Origin: Candidatus Babeliales bacterium
GTDB taxonomy: Bacteria > Babelota > Babeliae > Babelales > Chromulinivoraceae
Assembly: GCA_041660205.1 (NCBI GenBank)
Contig: JBAZWT010000003.1
Location: forward strand, 44,556 to 108,555
Length of the DNA: 64,000 nucleotides
Direction: 5' to 3'
In this document: in pieces, positions 1 to 8,641 of the stretch
Layout: each line of letters opens with the position of its first letter
Position numbering within the stretch: the first letter of the stretch is position 1
The notes under the pieces: generated by a model
The model's database searches: none
What the model saw: the letters and a program-made list of their open reading frames with translations, nothing else
What the model was told of the DNA's origin: nothing
Program-made: the position numbers and the translations under genes

Positions 1-496
1 TTGCTTTATTTTTAATTGATTGACACGGCGCACCCTGAGGTGAGCTGTCTTGAGATGGCAAATTTTGAGGGAAAGCAGGATTTCTGCCAGATTGTCCAGG
101 GCCATAATTTGTGTCATAGCTGAAATCAGGATAATAATATGGCTCATAGTCCTGCTCATGACCATAAGAAGGCGTTTGACTGTCTTGGTATGAAGAGATT
201 GGATACGGCACATGAGAAGAAGTATCAGGTGTTATATTTTTTACACTGTCTACGTACTGAGCTGATGCTCTGTGATGAGCAGGAACGTTGGCAGACCCTT
301 GAACTCTTGGAATATGAAACCACTCAGACTGAACATCTGTTGGCAAATCACGTCTTTTACGCGTTAATTTTTTAATTGGATCAGCAGCATGAAATGATGG
401 CTGCATTATTTGATTTTGCGACATTGATTGATGTGCGCAGTCAAATAGAACGATCACCGTAAAAAGAACTACATTCTTAAGTAATTTTTTCATCAT
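1..496 (-). CDS. Partial exported Pro/Tyr/Ser-rich protein (3' end off window)
   Basis: The frame is open from a start at 496 (or the adjacent ATG at 493) to the left edge, so only the first 165 codons are visible. An AGGGA ribosome-binding site lies just upstream. The protein starts with two Met, two Lys and a hydrophobic stretch (LLKNVVLFTVIVLF) followed by D-C-A-H, consistent with a signal peptide. The mature part is low in hydrophobic residues and rich in Pro, Ser, Tyr and Gln, with a Tyr/Asp-rich stretch (YEPYYYPDFSYDTNYGP) near residue 130. I recognise no domain. It is probably surface-exposed or released; function unknown. The overlapping plus-strand frame at 139-375 is a shadow. Confidence 0.6.
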   Translation of the reverse strand, partial: MMKKLLKNVVLFTVIVLFDCAHQSMSQNQIMQPSFHAADPIKKLTRKRRDLPTDVQSEWFHIPRVQGSANVPAHHRASAQYVDSVKNITPDTSSHVPYPISSYQDSQTPSYGHEQDYEPYYYPDFSYDTNYGPGQSGRNPAFPQNLPSQDSSPQGAPCQSIKNKA

Positions 497-614
497 AATC
501 CCTATTAAAATCATCACCTGAATACTCATTTTATATACTAAGAATACGATTTTTTGGGACTTTGCGCAAAAGCCCCCCTCTCTTTTTTATAGCCTATTTG
601 TATACAAATGGACG

Positions 615-650
615 TAAAAAAAGCCAGTCGCAAAACTGGCCTTTTTTTGT
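615..650 (-). terminator. Rho-independent terminator
   Basis: GCCAGT (623-628) and ACTGGC (635-640) form a stem flanked by A and T runs on both sides. It lies 16 bases past the stop of the minus-strand gene ending at 666 and could also work in the other direction. Confidence 0.8.
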
Positions 651-665
651 ATTTTAAAATAATTA

Positions 666-1364
666 TTATTTTTGTTCAGCTTTTACCAAGAATGCAAATT
701 CTGGATAAGTATCTAAGAATTTCTGTTGAATTTCTTGGCTACTATGATTAAATGCTACACAAAGCCCAGGAATACGATGTTTCACGTTATGATCTGAGAG
801 CCACGAATTTTCTTCATTTATATTTTCAATGCAATCTATATCAATATCTTCATGATCAATATTGTTTTTTTCATATTCAATATTTGTTTTTGCGTCATCA
901 ACAGATAGAGCAAAGCCTTTTGCAGCTATCATTAAGACTGGATTTTCTATTGAATTTATATGAGCGCCATGTCTGATCAATGTTAATAACAATTGAGCAT
1001 CAAAAAAAGATGCTACTGCTGCTAATGACATTCTTTCTGGGAACATCGCCAATTCATCTTCATCCATTTCTTCATCCGCGTCAACGTCATAACCATAAAT
1101 CAATGTCTTAAGCACTGCTAAGCCACTAATTGTTTGATTTATATCACCACCACGCTTCACAAAAGATTCAACAGCTTTATCGCGCAATACTAAACCCTTT
1201 TCAGGACCAAGGTCAGCATTAATTTTTGCAACATCTATAATCAAATTTAAAGCAGCAGCTTCTTTGGCAGTATTTGTAGTTTGATAACTTTCCTGACCTG
1301 CATTCATTGATATTGATATTGTATTTAGTGCAAATAAAGCACTCATCATTATTAATTTTTTCAT
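666..1364 (-). CDS. Exported protein with degenerate ankyrin-like repeats
   Basis: 232 residues. The N-terminus (MKKLIMMSALFALNTISISM) is a signal peptide. The mature part has two weak ankyrin-like segments: FVKRGGDINQTISGLAVLKTL near residue 70 and LLLTLIRHGAHINSIENPVL near 130. In between is a very acidic loop (DADEEMDEDEL), and a second acidic stretch (HEDIDIDCIENINEE) follows near 180. Ankyrin repeats mediate protein binding and are common in secreted proteins of intracellular bacteria, but the match here is weak. The promoter, ribosome site (AAAAAAGGAATTTA) and first codons closely match those of the unrelated gene at 35050-35424. It ends at its own terminator. Confidence 0.7.
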   Translation of the reverse strand: MKKLIMMSALFALNTISISMNAGQESYQTTNTAKEAAALNLIIDVAKINADLGPEKGLVLRDKAVESFVKRGGDINQTISGLAVLKTLIYGYDVDADEEMDEDELAMFPERMSLAAVASFFDAQLLLTLIRHGAHINSIENPVLMIAAKGFALSVDDAKTNIEYEKNNIDHEDIDIDCIENINEENSWLSDHNVKHRIPGLCVAFNHSSQEIQQKFLDTYPEFAFLVKAEQK

Positions 1365-1408
1365 AGTAAATTCCTTTTTTACGGTTTAACCATTAAAAAT
1401 AGGATAGC
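1340..1408 (-). repeat. Shared leader cassette, copy 1
   Basis: Read on the minus strand, this contains an AT-rich promoter-like block, GGTTAAACC, the ribosome site AAAAAAGGAATTTA, and codons for MKKL plus MMSALF. The same order occurs at 35397-35476 in front of a different mature protein. Confidence 0.55.
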
Positions 1409-1483
1409 AGACCCAAGAATATGGGCAAAAGGGTGACCTCGTTTTACACCAATGATACCAAAAACTGTAACTTTTCAGCTTTT

Positions 1484-4093
1484 TTACGGCATCAAATCTT
1501 TAAGCTCCCACAGCAAATCAAAAGCTTTTTTAGGTGAAAGATTATCGAAATCGACTTCTTTGAGACGCCCAATAATTAAATTTTCGATTAAATTCGCCCT
1601 AGAATCAATCGGCCGAGATTGGACCTTGTCAATTATGGCCAGGCTGCCATCGCTTTCGTCCTGGGTCAAATTTGCGCTATTTTCATGCAGTCCCATGAGT
1701 ATCTGCCGAGCCCTTTCAACGACCTCTTCAGGGATATAGGCAAGCTTGGCAACTTCAAGTCCAAAGCTTCCATCGGCCTTTCCAGCTACTATTTTGTGCA
1801 AAAACACAATACCTGCCTCTGTGCGTACACTGTCGGCATAGTAACTAACTATTCCTGGGTAATGACGCTGCAGATCGGTTAATTCATGATAGTGAGTTGC
1901 AAAAAGGCACCGAGCCCCTATTTTCTGGAAAATGTATTCAACTATCGCCTGAGCCAGAGCCAGCCCATCATAGGTACTGGTTCCTCGCCCTACCTCATCT
2001 AAAATCACTAAACTAGACTTAGTTGCTTGCTGTAAAATCTGAGCCGTTTCTTCCATCTCAACTAAAAAAGTACTTTTACCCTGAGCAAGAAAATCTCCAG
2101 CCCCAATTCTGGTAAAAATACGATCAAGAATCGGTAGCTGTGCACGACGAGCAGGCACAAATGAACCTGTCTGCGCAAGCAAACAAATGAGCGCAACCTG
2201 ACGCAAATACGTCGATTTACCGCCCATGTTTGGACCAGTTACAATCCACAAACTTTGCTCATCGGTGAGTGTAGTATCGTTAGCAATAAATTTATCGAGT
2301 AACGCTGATGCAACCACTGGATGCTTACCGCTCTGGATAATGATATCTCGATCAGAATGAAATTCAGGCTTTACCCATCCCCACTCATGGGCAACTTTAG
2401 CAAAACCCACCAACCCATCCACGATTGCAACCGATTGGCTTGCAGCTCGAAGGTCATAAACGTAATCTTTTACTTGAGCTTTTACTGACTCAAAAATCTC
2501 TTTTTCAAGCCCAGTAAGCTTATGCTGCGCTTGTAGTATCTCAAGCTGTAGAGCCTGCAAAGCTTTCATCGTAAACCGTTTTCGACCCACCAAGCTTTGC
2601 TGCTCAATGTAATCATCGGGAACAATATCTAAGTGCGTTTTGGTAATTTCAATGTAATAACCCTGAAGGTTATTATGACGAATTTTAAGTGACGAGATGC
2701 CCGTTCTTTCTACTTCTTGCTGCTCAAGCTCTAAAATTTTGCTACTACTATTTTGAACCAAATCGCGCATACGATCTAATGACTCATGGAACCCTGCTTT
2801 AATGATTCCTTCAACGTTTGCATCATCATTGCAAGACGTCTCTAGCAACATTTGAAGCTCAGAAAAATCTTTCATCGTCATGGCAATCGACCGCAAAAAC
2901 TCACTGCGTGCGCTAAGCAATTCTTTTTGTAGCTCTGGAATTTTTGAAAGTATTGAACCTAGGCTGGCATAATCTCGAACTGATGCCCTATCTAAAGCTA
3001 TACGACCAACGATTCGTTGCATATCGCCACAACCTGAAAGTAAATCTTGAACTTTTTTAAGCAAACTCCCTTCAGAAAGAAATTCTTTAACCACGTTTTG
3101 GCGAGCTTGAATAATATCTTTTTCCATAAGTGGTGACAATAGCCACCGTTTGATCATACGCGAACCCATCGGGGTTACTGCTTTATCAACAAGTGAAAAC
3201 AGCGTATGAGACCGTGAGCCGTCAAAGCTATTTTTAACAATATCTAAATTCTTCTGAGTTGCCCCATCAAGCATTAAAAATGCTTCTGGTTCATACATCG
3301 TTATCGAGCGAAATCCTTCAAGTGCTTTTTGTTGATTTTTTTGCACATACTTTTTCCACAAAATAGTGGCATACAAAAGAGAACTTTGCTCCTGAAGTGT
3401 TTTAAATGAATGTTGGTCAAATTGCTGCGCTAGCCATGTAGTTTCTTGATCAATTAAAGCAGTATCAAAATTAAGTCCGTATGATGTTGTAAAAAAACCA
3501 CGTTGCTTAAAAAACGATTCATACGATTGCATCGATCTATTTTGAAGCAAAAGTACTTCATCTGGCAAAAAGCGAAATAGTTCAGCTTCAAGCTGCCGTG
3601 ATGATCCATACGGAAGCACTGTTGCGTGAAGTTGTGAAGTTAAAAGTTCTGAAAATAAAAGTCCATAACCAGCTTTGGTTGGGAAAAAAGAAAAGAGGTA
3701 TGAATTTGATTTAGCATCTAAAAGATTTTCAGACACAAGCATGCCAGGAGTTAAAACATTGGTTACGCCACGCGCTACCATTTTTCCAGTGACTGCTGTT
3801 TCAAGCTGATCGCACAAAGCAATTTTAAAACCACCTTTAACAAGTCTTGGAATATAATGATCTACAGCATGTACAGGAAATCCGCACAGTGGAATCGGCT
3901 GTCCGTTTAATTCACCGCGTTTGGTCAGCGTGATCCCTAAAAAATCTGATACTTTTTTAGCATCATCAAAAAATAGTTCGTAAAAATCACCAACCTGGAA
4001 AAGAAGGATGGCGTCTGGATGCTCGCATTTAATGGTTGCATATTGCTTCATGACTGGAGTCAGTCCAGACAAATTCTGTGCATCAAACAACAC
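1484..4093 (-). CDS. mutS: DNA mismatch repair protein MutS
   Basis: MutS binds base mismatches and small loops as a dimer and recruits the rest of the repair machinery in an ATP-dependent way. The 869 residues match the family length (about 850-880). The mismatch-reading Phe-X-Glu motif is at F37-Y38-E39 (GDFYELF). The core and lever domains follow, then the ATPase with Walker A GPNMGGKST near residue 620, Walker B LVILDEVGRGTST near 698 and the H-loop region LFATHYHEL. The start is GTG at 4093. The G-rich tract AGGGGGAGGG serving as ribosome site is the end of a dispersed repeat (4100-4172). No mutL is visible in the window. Confidence 0.97.
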   Translation of the reverse strand: MLFDAQNLSGLTPVMKQYATIKCEHPDAILLFQVGDFYELFFDDAKKVSDFLGITLTKRGELNGQPIPLCGFPVHAVDHYIPRLVKGGFKIALCDQLETAVTGKMVARGVTNVLTPGMLVSENLLDAKSNSYLFSFFPTKAGYGLLFSELLTSQLHATVLPYGSSRQLEAELFRFLPDEVLLLQNRSMQSYESFFKQRGFFTTSYGLNFDTALIDQETTWLAQQFDQHSFKTLQEQSSLLYATILWKKYVQKNQQKALEGFRSITMYEPEAFLMLDGATQKNLDIVKNSFDGSRSHTLFSLVDKAVTPMGSRMIKRWLLSPLMEKDIIQARQNVVKEFLSEGSLLKKVQDLLSGCGDMQRIVGRIALDRASVRDYASLGSILSKIPELQKELLSARSEFLRSIAMTMKDFSELQMLLETSCNDDANVEGIIKAGFHESLDRMRDLVQNSSSKILELEQQEVERTGISSLKIRHNNLQGYYIEITKTHLDIVPDDYIEQQSLVGRKRFTMKALQALQLEILQAQHKLTGLEKEIFESVKAQVKDYVYDLRAASQSVAIVDGLVGFAKVAHEWGWVKPEFHSDRDIIIQSGKHPVVASALLDKFIANDTTLTDEQSLWIVTGPNMGGKSTYLRQVALICLLAQTGSFVPARRAQLPILDRIFTRIGAGDFLAQGKSTFLVEMEETAQILQQATKSSLVILDEVGRGTSTYDGLALAQAIVEYIFQKIGARCLFATHYHELTDLQRHYPGIVSYYADSVRTEAGIVFLHKIVAGKADGSFGLEVAKLAYIPEEVVERARQILMGLHENSANLTQDESDGSLAIIDKVQSRPIDSRANLIENLIIGRLKEVDFDNLSPKKAFDLLWELKDLMP

Positions 4094-4099
4094 TGCTAA

Positions 4100-4172
4100 T
4101 CCCTCCCCCTTCGTCCTCGGGCTTGACTCCAGACTTCGCCAAGGCTTCGTCGGACTTGCGCCGGGGATCCAG
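4100..4172 (-). repeat. GC-rich dispersed repeat, copy 1 (GGATCC family)
   Basis: On the minus strand it reads CTGGATCCCCGG, a variable insert, GAGTCAAGCCCGAGGACGA, then AGGGGGAGGG. It matches copies at 26719-26761, 34346-34421, 34453-34494 and 37506-37612. It is much more GC-rich than its surroundings. This copy carries a central insert (roughly 4130-4152). Confidence 0.7.
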
Positions 4173-4194
4173 TTTTTATAAATCTAAACAATTT

Positions 4195-5367
4195 TTAATC
4201 TACCAATCTGCAATAACGATGCATGTACCCAACTTGTTGATTAAACACTCGTTCATATTCATAGCTGCAGGTAAACATGCCACGGTCAGCCTTGCTCAGC
4301 TCTGCCAATTTTTCAGGTGATGCATTCAAAAGATCTTCCATAGATGCAATGTAGACGTTGCATGAATCAATCAACTGCTGAACTCTGTCAGATGTCTTTG
4401 CAAAGCGAATGTGCATAAATGCTGTTAATTTTTCAACATCACGCGCAAGCTGCTCACATAAATCAGCAATGTCTTTGCGACGGTTTATATCCAGAACAAA
4501 AAGCTCTTCAGTCTTTCCTTGAACTTGAGCTCTATGACGCTTTGCAACAGTCGGAACAACGTACGCTTGCAGAGCCTCAAGCTCACTACCCTGGCGCATA
4601 TATTTTTTCTTTACTTCAACAAGCAAGAAGTCAAAATAATTATCATCCTGAAAACCATTTCCTACTGCGTTATAATCCTTCGTCGTTTTCACCAAATCTT
4701 TTACAAAAGCACGCATGTGCGTTTGAGCATCTTGATTAAAAACTTCTGCAGAAAGAAGCGTTGCATACAAGTCATATTCAACAGCATTAGTTTTTAAATC
4801 ACTAAAAATTTGGTTAATTTTGGTGTGCTCAGCAATGTACCACAGGACTGTCTCATCTTGATGCACCTGAGAAAGCTTTTGCTGCATGTAATTGGATGCA
4901 CCGTTGAGCACCATGCCCGATGCAAGCATAGTAGCACTGTTTGCCACAAATTCAGAGCTATCACGCGCAAAACTTTTTACACTACCCGTTAGCCACCACA
5001 AAGGAGTTAAAAAAGACATCTGAACAGGAAGCTTTGGAGTTGGTACAACCTGCATATCAGCTTTATTTACTACCGTAGTTTCAGATTTATATTCTGCTCT
5101 CTTACGTTCTTTTTCAGATTCTCGAAATTCATACGCTACAATCAATACGATTGCCGCACTCACAGCAACCCCTACAGTAACTGCATATTTGGTAACCGTA
5201 CGATTAAAAATATCTTGTTGCTCTTTTTCCAGCATCGCTTGCGCAGGAGCTTGTACTCGTTGCAACTGAAATGATGCTACAGGCACTTGCTGTGCTGATT
5301 GAATGGTAAAAACTGAAAAACAAATAAGAAATGAACATATTTGACGAAATTTTATTTGAAAATGCAT
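4195..5367 (-). CDS. Exported or membrane-anchored helical protein
   Basis: 390 residues from the ATG at 5367, chosen over an upstream start at 5436 because it has an AAAGGA ribosome site and begins the signal peptide (MHFQIKFRQICSFLICFSVF). A second hydrophobic segment (YAVTVGVAVSAAIVLIVAYEF, residues 61-81) is followed by a very basic/acidic stretch (RESEKERKRAEYKSE), as in a membrane anchor facing a charged side. The remaining 300 residues are mixed helical with Lys/Glu-rich repeats. I recognise no family. It lies 101 bases upstream of mutS, separated by a repeat, so a shared transcript is possible but functional linkage is unlikely. Confidence 0.75.
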   Translation of the reverse strand: MHFQIKFRQICSFLICFSVFTIQSAQQVPVASFQLQRVQAPAQAMLEKEQQDIFNRTVTKYAVTVGVAVSAAIVLIVAYEFRESEKERKRAEYKSETTVVNKADMQVVPTPKLPVQMSFLTPLWWLTGSVKSFARDSSEFVANSATMLASGMVLNGASNYMQQKLSQVHQDETVLWYIAEHTKINQIFSDLKTNAVEYDLYATLLSAEVFNQDAQTHMRAFVKDLVKTTKDYNAVGNGFQDDNYFDFLLVEVKKKYMRQGSELEALQAYVVPTVAKRHRAQVQGKTEELFVLDINRRKDIADLCEQLARDVEKLTAFMHIRFAKTSDRVQQLIDSCNVYIASMEDLLNASPEKLAELSKADRGMFTCSYEYERVFNQQVGYMHRYCRLVD

Positions 5368-5653
5368 ACAAGAAAGTCCTTTGTAAAAAGAATTGTTTGG
5401 CCTTTCCCAGTGTAGCAACATCTCATTTATTTTCAAACTTGAGCCATTTTACAAAGCTCATCGGAATGAAACACAATTCTTGAACAGCTCTTGAGGAAGA
5501 AGTGCTATGTATTAGGTCTTTTTTTTGGCATACTATATAAGTATTTTATTTTTCCTTTAAGACTTTCTAAATTACAAAAAAATAAATCTCATTAAAACCA
5601 GTCGTAGTCTTGAAGCAGAGACAAACATACCACATTTTTCATTAGGGACAATT

Positions 5654-6373
5654 ATGAATTCAATAAAACTATGTGCTTATCTAGCAATCTTTTCAGCTTT
5701 TGGCCAAACTTCATGTATGGGTTACGTTAAAGATTATTACCACTGGCAGTTTTCTACAACGTTTGGATTTAAAGAAATCTCTGGAAAACATTATCCTAAA
5801 ACCGTGGATTTTTTAGAAAAACTGCGAACCAAATATCCTAAAGCACTAAATGGTATCAGCATCGTTATTTCTCAATATCCAGGCCCTGTATCTTCAACGA
5901 AAAGCATTGCATTCCCAATTACTTGGATTGATGAATTGGAAAAAGAACTGCTGCAAACTCAGCTCGTTACTGAATGGATTATTTTACACGAAGCTGGACA
6001 TATTTATCATAGCCATATCGTTAAATCGTACACTACGCAATGGGCTGCCACAGCTGTTGCATTAGCTTCTTATATCGCAATTTCAAAAAATGATCCTGAG
6101 TTTTCGACAACAACTATGCAAAAAGTAGGTTTATATTTCGCAAACAACATAACATGCATGATAGGACATTTAATGTATTCTCGATACATTATGGAACCAC
6201 AAGCTGATGATTTTGCAAATGAATTATGTGAAAACCCAGAAGCATTTATAGAAACAGTAAAATGGTTTGAGAAAATCGCTTTCGACGGTATGACTCATCC
6301 ATCATGCGCTTCTCGAATTGCAAAAATGGAACAAACATTACTAGATAAATTTGGTATCGCTACGGTAGCGTAA
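5654..6373 (+). CDS. Exported M48-like zinc metallopeptidase
   Basis: 239 residues with a signal-peptide-like N-terminus. Zinc ligands are visible: HEAGH (H112, E113, H116), a third ligand in EPQAD (E181, D185), and the downstream THPS (214-217) followed by SRIAKME. These are hallmarks of the M48 (Ste24/HtpX/BepA) group. Two hydrophobic stretches (near 130-143 and 155-175) sit between the ligands, as in HtpX-like enzymes. A periplasmic or membrane-associated proteolytic quality-control role is inferred from the family. An AGGGA ribosome site precedes the ATG and a strong terminator follows. Confidence 0.8.
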   Translation: MNSIKLCAYLAIFSAFGQTSCMGYVKDYYHWQFSTTFGFKEISGKHYPKTVDFLEKLRTKYPKALNGISIVISQYPGPVSSTKSIAFPITWIDELEKELLQTQLVTEWIILHEAGHIYHSHIVKSYTTQWAATAVALASYIAISKNDPEFSTTTMQKVGLYFANNITCMIGHLMYSRYIMEPQADDFANELCENPEAFIETVKWFEKIAFDGMTHPSCASRIAKMEQTLLDKFGIATVA

Positions 6374-6395
6374 TCTAAAATAGCTTTTCAAGCTT

Positions 6396-6442
6396 AAAAA
6401 GGGTGGATGTTGGTTTATCATCAACATCCACCCCTTTTTTTT
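6396..6442 (+). terminator. Rho-independent terminator
   Basis: The stem pairs GGGTGGATGTTG (6401-6412) with CAACATCCACCC, followed by eight T. It lies 27 bases after the metallopeptidase stop. Confidence 0.88.
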
Positions 6443-6504
6443 CATAATTTCATAAAGGTTTTTTATGTTCAAAAAAATAATATTTTTGAGTGACTATACG
6501 CTCA

Positions 6505-7674
6505 CTAAACAATCATTTTCAATTTTGCAATAAGTTCTTGAGCGCTGACAAATGTTATAGTTAAGTCTTTATACTTTCTGGTAAAAGACGTACTTACATT
6601 GTATGCAACTACAAGATTTTCTCCGATAGGATACAATGCACGAAAAGCTTCAAAGTTTTTGCCAAGATTGCCGACCAAAGCATCATCAACAGAGCTGCTA
6701 AATTTACATTCGATAGCTGTAAGAATATTTTCAGCTCTGTTTTTCACAATAAAATCAATTTCTCTGTCTCCTTTATCGCGCCAGTAGTTGATAGATTGTT
6801 TTTGTAGATGAGCATGCATTTCATTCAAAACACAATGCTCCCACATAAATCCCAAGTCTTCTGCACGTAGTTCACTTCTGCCTTTTGCATAGTTCACAAA
6901 TCCAGTATCAAAACCATAAACTTTTGGAGCTTTTACAATTTCTGTTTGCTTGTGCGTTGAATATGGTCTAACAACATGAACTACGAATGTTTCCTCCAAG
7001 ACCGCAAGATAATTAGCTATCGTTGGGCGGCTTACTTCGCAAGGTATGGTGAATTTAGTTGCTTCAAACATTCCACCACTGTTTGCAAGAAGTAACTCAA
7101 CAAATTTTTGAAAGGAACTTCTTTTGGACACAGAAAAAAAATCTTGAATGTCTTTTGCCCAATAAGCTTCAATCCATTCCTGAAAATCAACATCAGGCAA
7201 CCGTTTTTGCACAAATAAAGAAGGCAGTCCGCCAAACAAAAATCTATGCCTGATATCACAGTTACCAAAAATATCCATTTCGTGCAGCAACATTGGAGTT
7301 AGCCAAAGTTCTCGTTTTCGACCAGTAAGCGTATCGGTAAATTTTGCACTTGCTCCCAATGTTGAAGAACCAGTTGCAATGATTTTAACATCAGGATAAT
7401 GATCTGCTGCTATTTTTAATAATTCAGAAGGATTGTCGAGTCTATGAATTTCATCTAAGGCAACCCTATTGCCACGCTGTCCTTGCAGAAAATTTTCAGG
7501 GTCGGATAGCATAGACCTTACACTTGGAATCTCGCAATCAAAATAGTTAACATTGTCAATATTGAGGCATAAACTGGTTTTTCCAACCCTTCTAATTCCC
7601 ATCAGCCAAATAATACTTTTTTGAGCCCAAGCATCTTCTATCAATTTTTTCCAAAACGGCCTCTGTATCAACAT
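6505..7674 (-). CDS. AAA-type ATPase with DUF4143 and nuclease-like C-terminus
   Basis: 389 residues. Walker A GIRRVGKTS is at 26-34 and Walker B VALDEIH at 71-77. The middle region fits a winged-helix (DUF4143) fold. The C-terminus carries DREIDF followed about 15 residues later by IECK, a PD-(D/E)XK-like pattern. Proteins of this architecture are widespread, often horizontally spread and lack a settled function; suggestions include DNA-linked or toxin-antitoxin-like roles. The gene stands alone, with no ribosome-coupled neighbours. A 34-base palindrome and a 20-base inverted repeat (7701-7773) lie just upstream of its start, which suggests autoregulation or a recognition site. Confidence 0.85.
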   Translation of the reverse strand: MLIQRPFWKKLIEDAWAQKSIIWLMGIRRVGKTSLCLNIDNVNYFDCEIPSVRSMLSDPENFLQGQRGNRVALDEIHRLDNPSELLKIAADHYPDVKIIATGSSTLGASAKFTDTLTGRKRELWLTPMLLHEMDIFGNCDIRHRFLFGGLPSLFVQKRLPDVDFQEWIEAYWAKDIQDFFSVSKRSSFQKFVELLLANSGGMFEATKFTIPCEVSRPTIANYLAVLEETFVVHVVRPYSTHKQTEIVKAPKVYGFDTGFVNYAKGRSELRAEDLGFMWEHCVLNEMHAHLQKQSINYWRDKGDREIDFIVKNRAENILTAIECKFSSSVDDALVGNLGKNFEAFRALYPIGENLVVAYNVSTSFTRKYKDLTITFVSAQELIAKLKMIV

Positions 7675-7700
7675 TTCGACTCCTTAATTGGGCTAAGCGG

Positions 7701-7773
7701 TTTACTCTATGTGTAAAGTCAATTTTACATATAGAGTATCTAAAAGTAAAGTAGACTTTACACATAGAGTAAA
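7701..7773. promoter_or_regulatory. Palindromic repeat block upstream of the AAA ATPase
   Basis: TTTACTCTATGTGTAAAGTC at 7701-7720 is repeated perfectly inverted at 7754-7773. Between them TTTTACATATAGAGTA makes a second inverted partner, so 7704-7737 is a near-perfect 34-base palindrome centred on TGTAAAGTCAATTTTACA (7712-7729). It begins 27 bases before the ATPase start. It could be an operator, a methylation or nuclease target, or a remnant end. No transcript is established. Confidence 0.6.
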
Positions 7774-8006
7774 AATCCCTAACAACATGGATTATTTACT
7801 CTTTGAAAGGCTTAGAAAATTGAGAGGCGTGAAGAATGTTTATACTTTAAATTTTATACGTAAAACAGTGCCGCCCTTTGTAAAGTCACAGCAGCCATGA
7901 TATCATTAGATGATGTTAAAAACACTTTGCGCAAACAAAAATTAGAACTTTTTCAGCAATATTGTTATTATATTTGCATAACAATCTAAAAAGAAAGATT
8001 ATTTAT

Positions 8007-8210
8007 ATGAAAAAATACTCAATTGCATTTTTAATATGCTCTGTTTCTTTTCAGCTTATGAGCTCACAGCCACAAAGACCTGGTACTCCTCCTGCACAAG
8101 TACAAAAATCAGCATTAACACCAGCTCAACTACAAAAATTTTATTCTCCTAAGACATCTCAGCAAGATCGATCAGCGTTGATCACAAAGCAAAACGAAAC
8201 TAAAAACTAA
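8007..8210 (+). CDS. Small exported protein, Pro/Gln-rich
   Basis: 67 residues from the ATG at 8007. An upstream in-frame ATG at 7962 would put charged residues before the signal peptide and is less likely. The signal peptide MKKYSIAFLICSVSFQLMSS is followed by a short polar tail rich in Pro, Gln, Ser and Thr, ending in KQNETKN. No cysteine lies in the mature part and no domain is recognised. It is followed 37 bases later by another small exported protein in the same direction, so the two may be co-transcribed. Confidence 0.55.
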   Translation: MKKYSIAFLICSVSFQLMSSQPQRPGTPPAQVQKSALTPAQLQKFYSPKTSQQDRSALITKQNETKN

Positions 8211-8247
8211 TAAAGTAAATTTTAACCACATACCAAAAAGGTACACA

Positions 8248-8556
8248 ATGAAACTATTTATTCTTACTGCTACATTATTTTTCGGTGCGCAAGCATATGC
8301 TGGTCAAGTACAACCACATACTCCAACAACTCAAATTAGCGGCGCAGGAGCATTTCCAACAATTACTCCACCAATTCAAGCTATCTTGAATATATGTGCA
8401 GCTGATGTAACTCCTACTCAAATACAGATTCTTCGCTTGGCATTGACACAACATCCTTCTGATTCAAACGAATATGAAACGATTCTATTTCACGCTGTTG
8501 AAGCAAACCGAATTGCAAATTATAGAGCAGAAAAAAATCCAGCGAACCGTCCTTAA
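8248..8556 (+). CDS. Small exported protein
   Basis: 102 residues. The signal peptide (MKLFILTATLFFGAQAYA, Ala-x-Ala cleavage site) is followed by a Thr/Pro-rich linker and a short helical region (TPTQIQILRLALTQHPSDSN). AAAAGGTACACA before the ATG supplies a ribosome site. It pairs with the small exported protein upstream and ends at a bidirectional terminator. Function unknown. Confidence 0.6.
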   Translation: MKLFILTATLFFGAQAYAGQVQPHTPTTQISGAGAFPTITPPIQAILNICAADVTPTQIQILRLALTQHPSDSNEYETILFHAVEANRIANYRAEKNPANRP

Positions 8557-8580
8557 TTTTAAGCTTCAATAAAAATTAAT

Positions 8581-8624
8581 AAAAAAGCCTTTGCGTTATT
8601 TTGACGCAGAGGCTTTTTTATTTT
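8581..8624. terminator. Bidirectional terminator
   Basis: AAAAAAGCCTTTGCGT pairs with ACGCAGAGGCTTTTTT around a short loop. It separates the plus-strand gene ending at 8556 from uvrA, which ends at 8642 on the minus strand. Confidence 0.88.
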
Positions 8625-8641
8625 TAAAGTTGTTTTTTAAA

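Noticed and set aside
4078..4320. 80-codon plus-strand frame over the repeat between mutS and its neighbour
   Set aside because: It crosses a dispersed repeat and runs antisense into a well-supported gene.
7709..7900. 63-codon frame over the palindromic block upstream of the ATPase
   Set aside because: The repeated peptide (VNFTYR, VDFTHR) comes from the DNA repeat itself; there is no ribosome site and no composition support.
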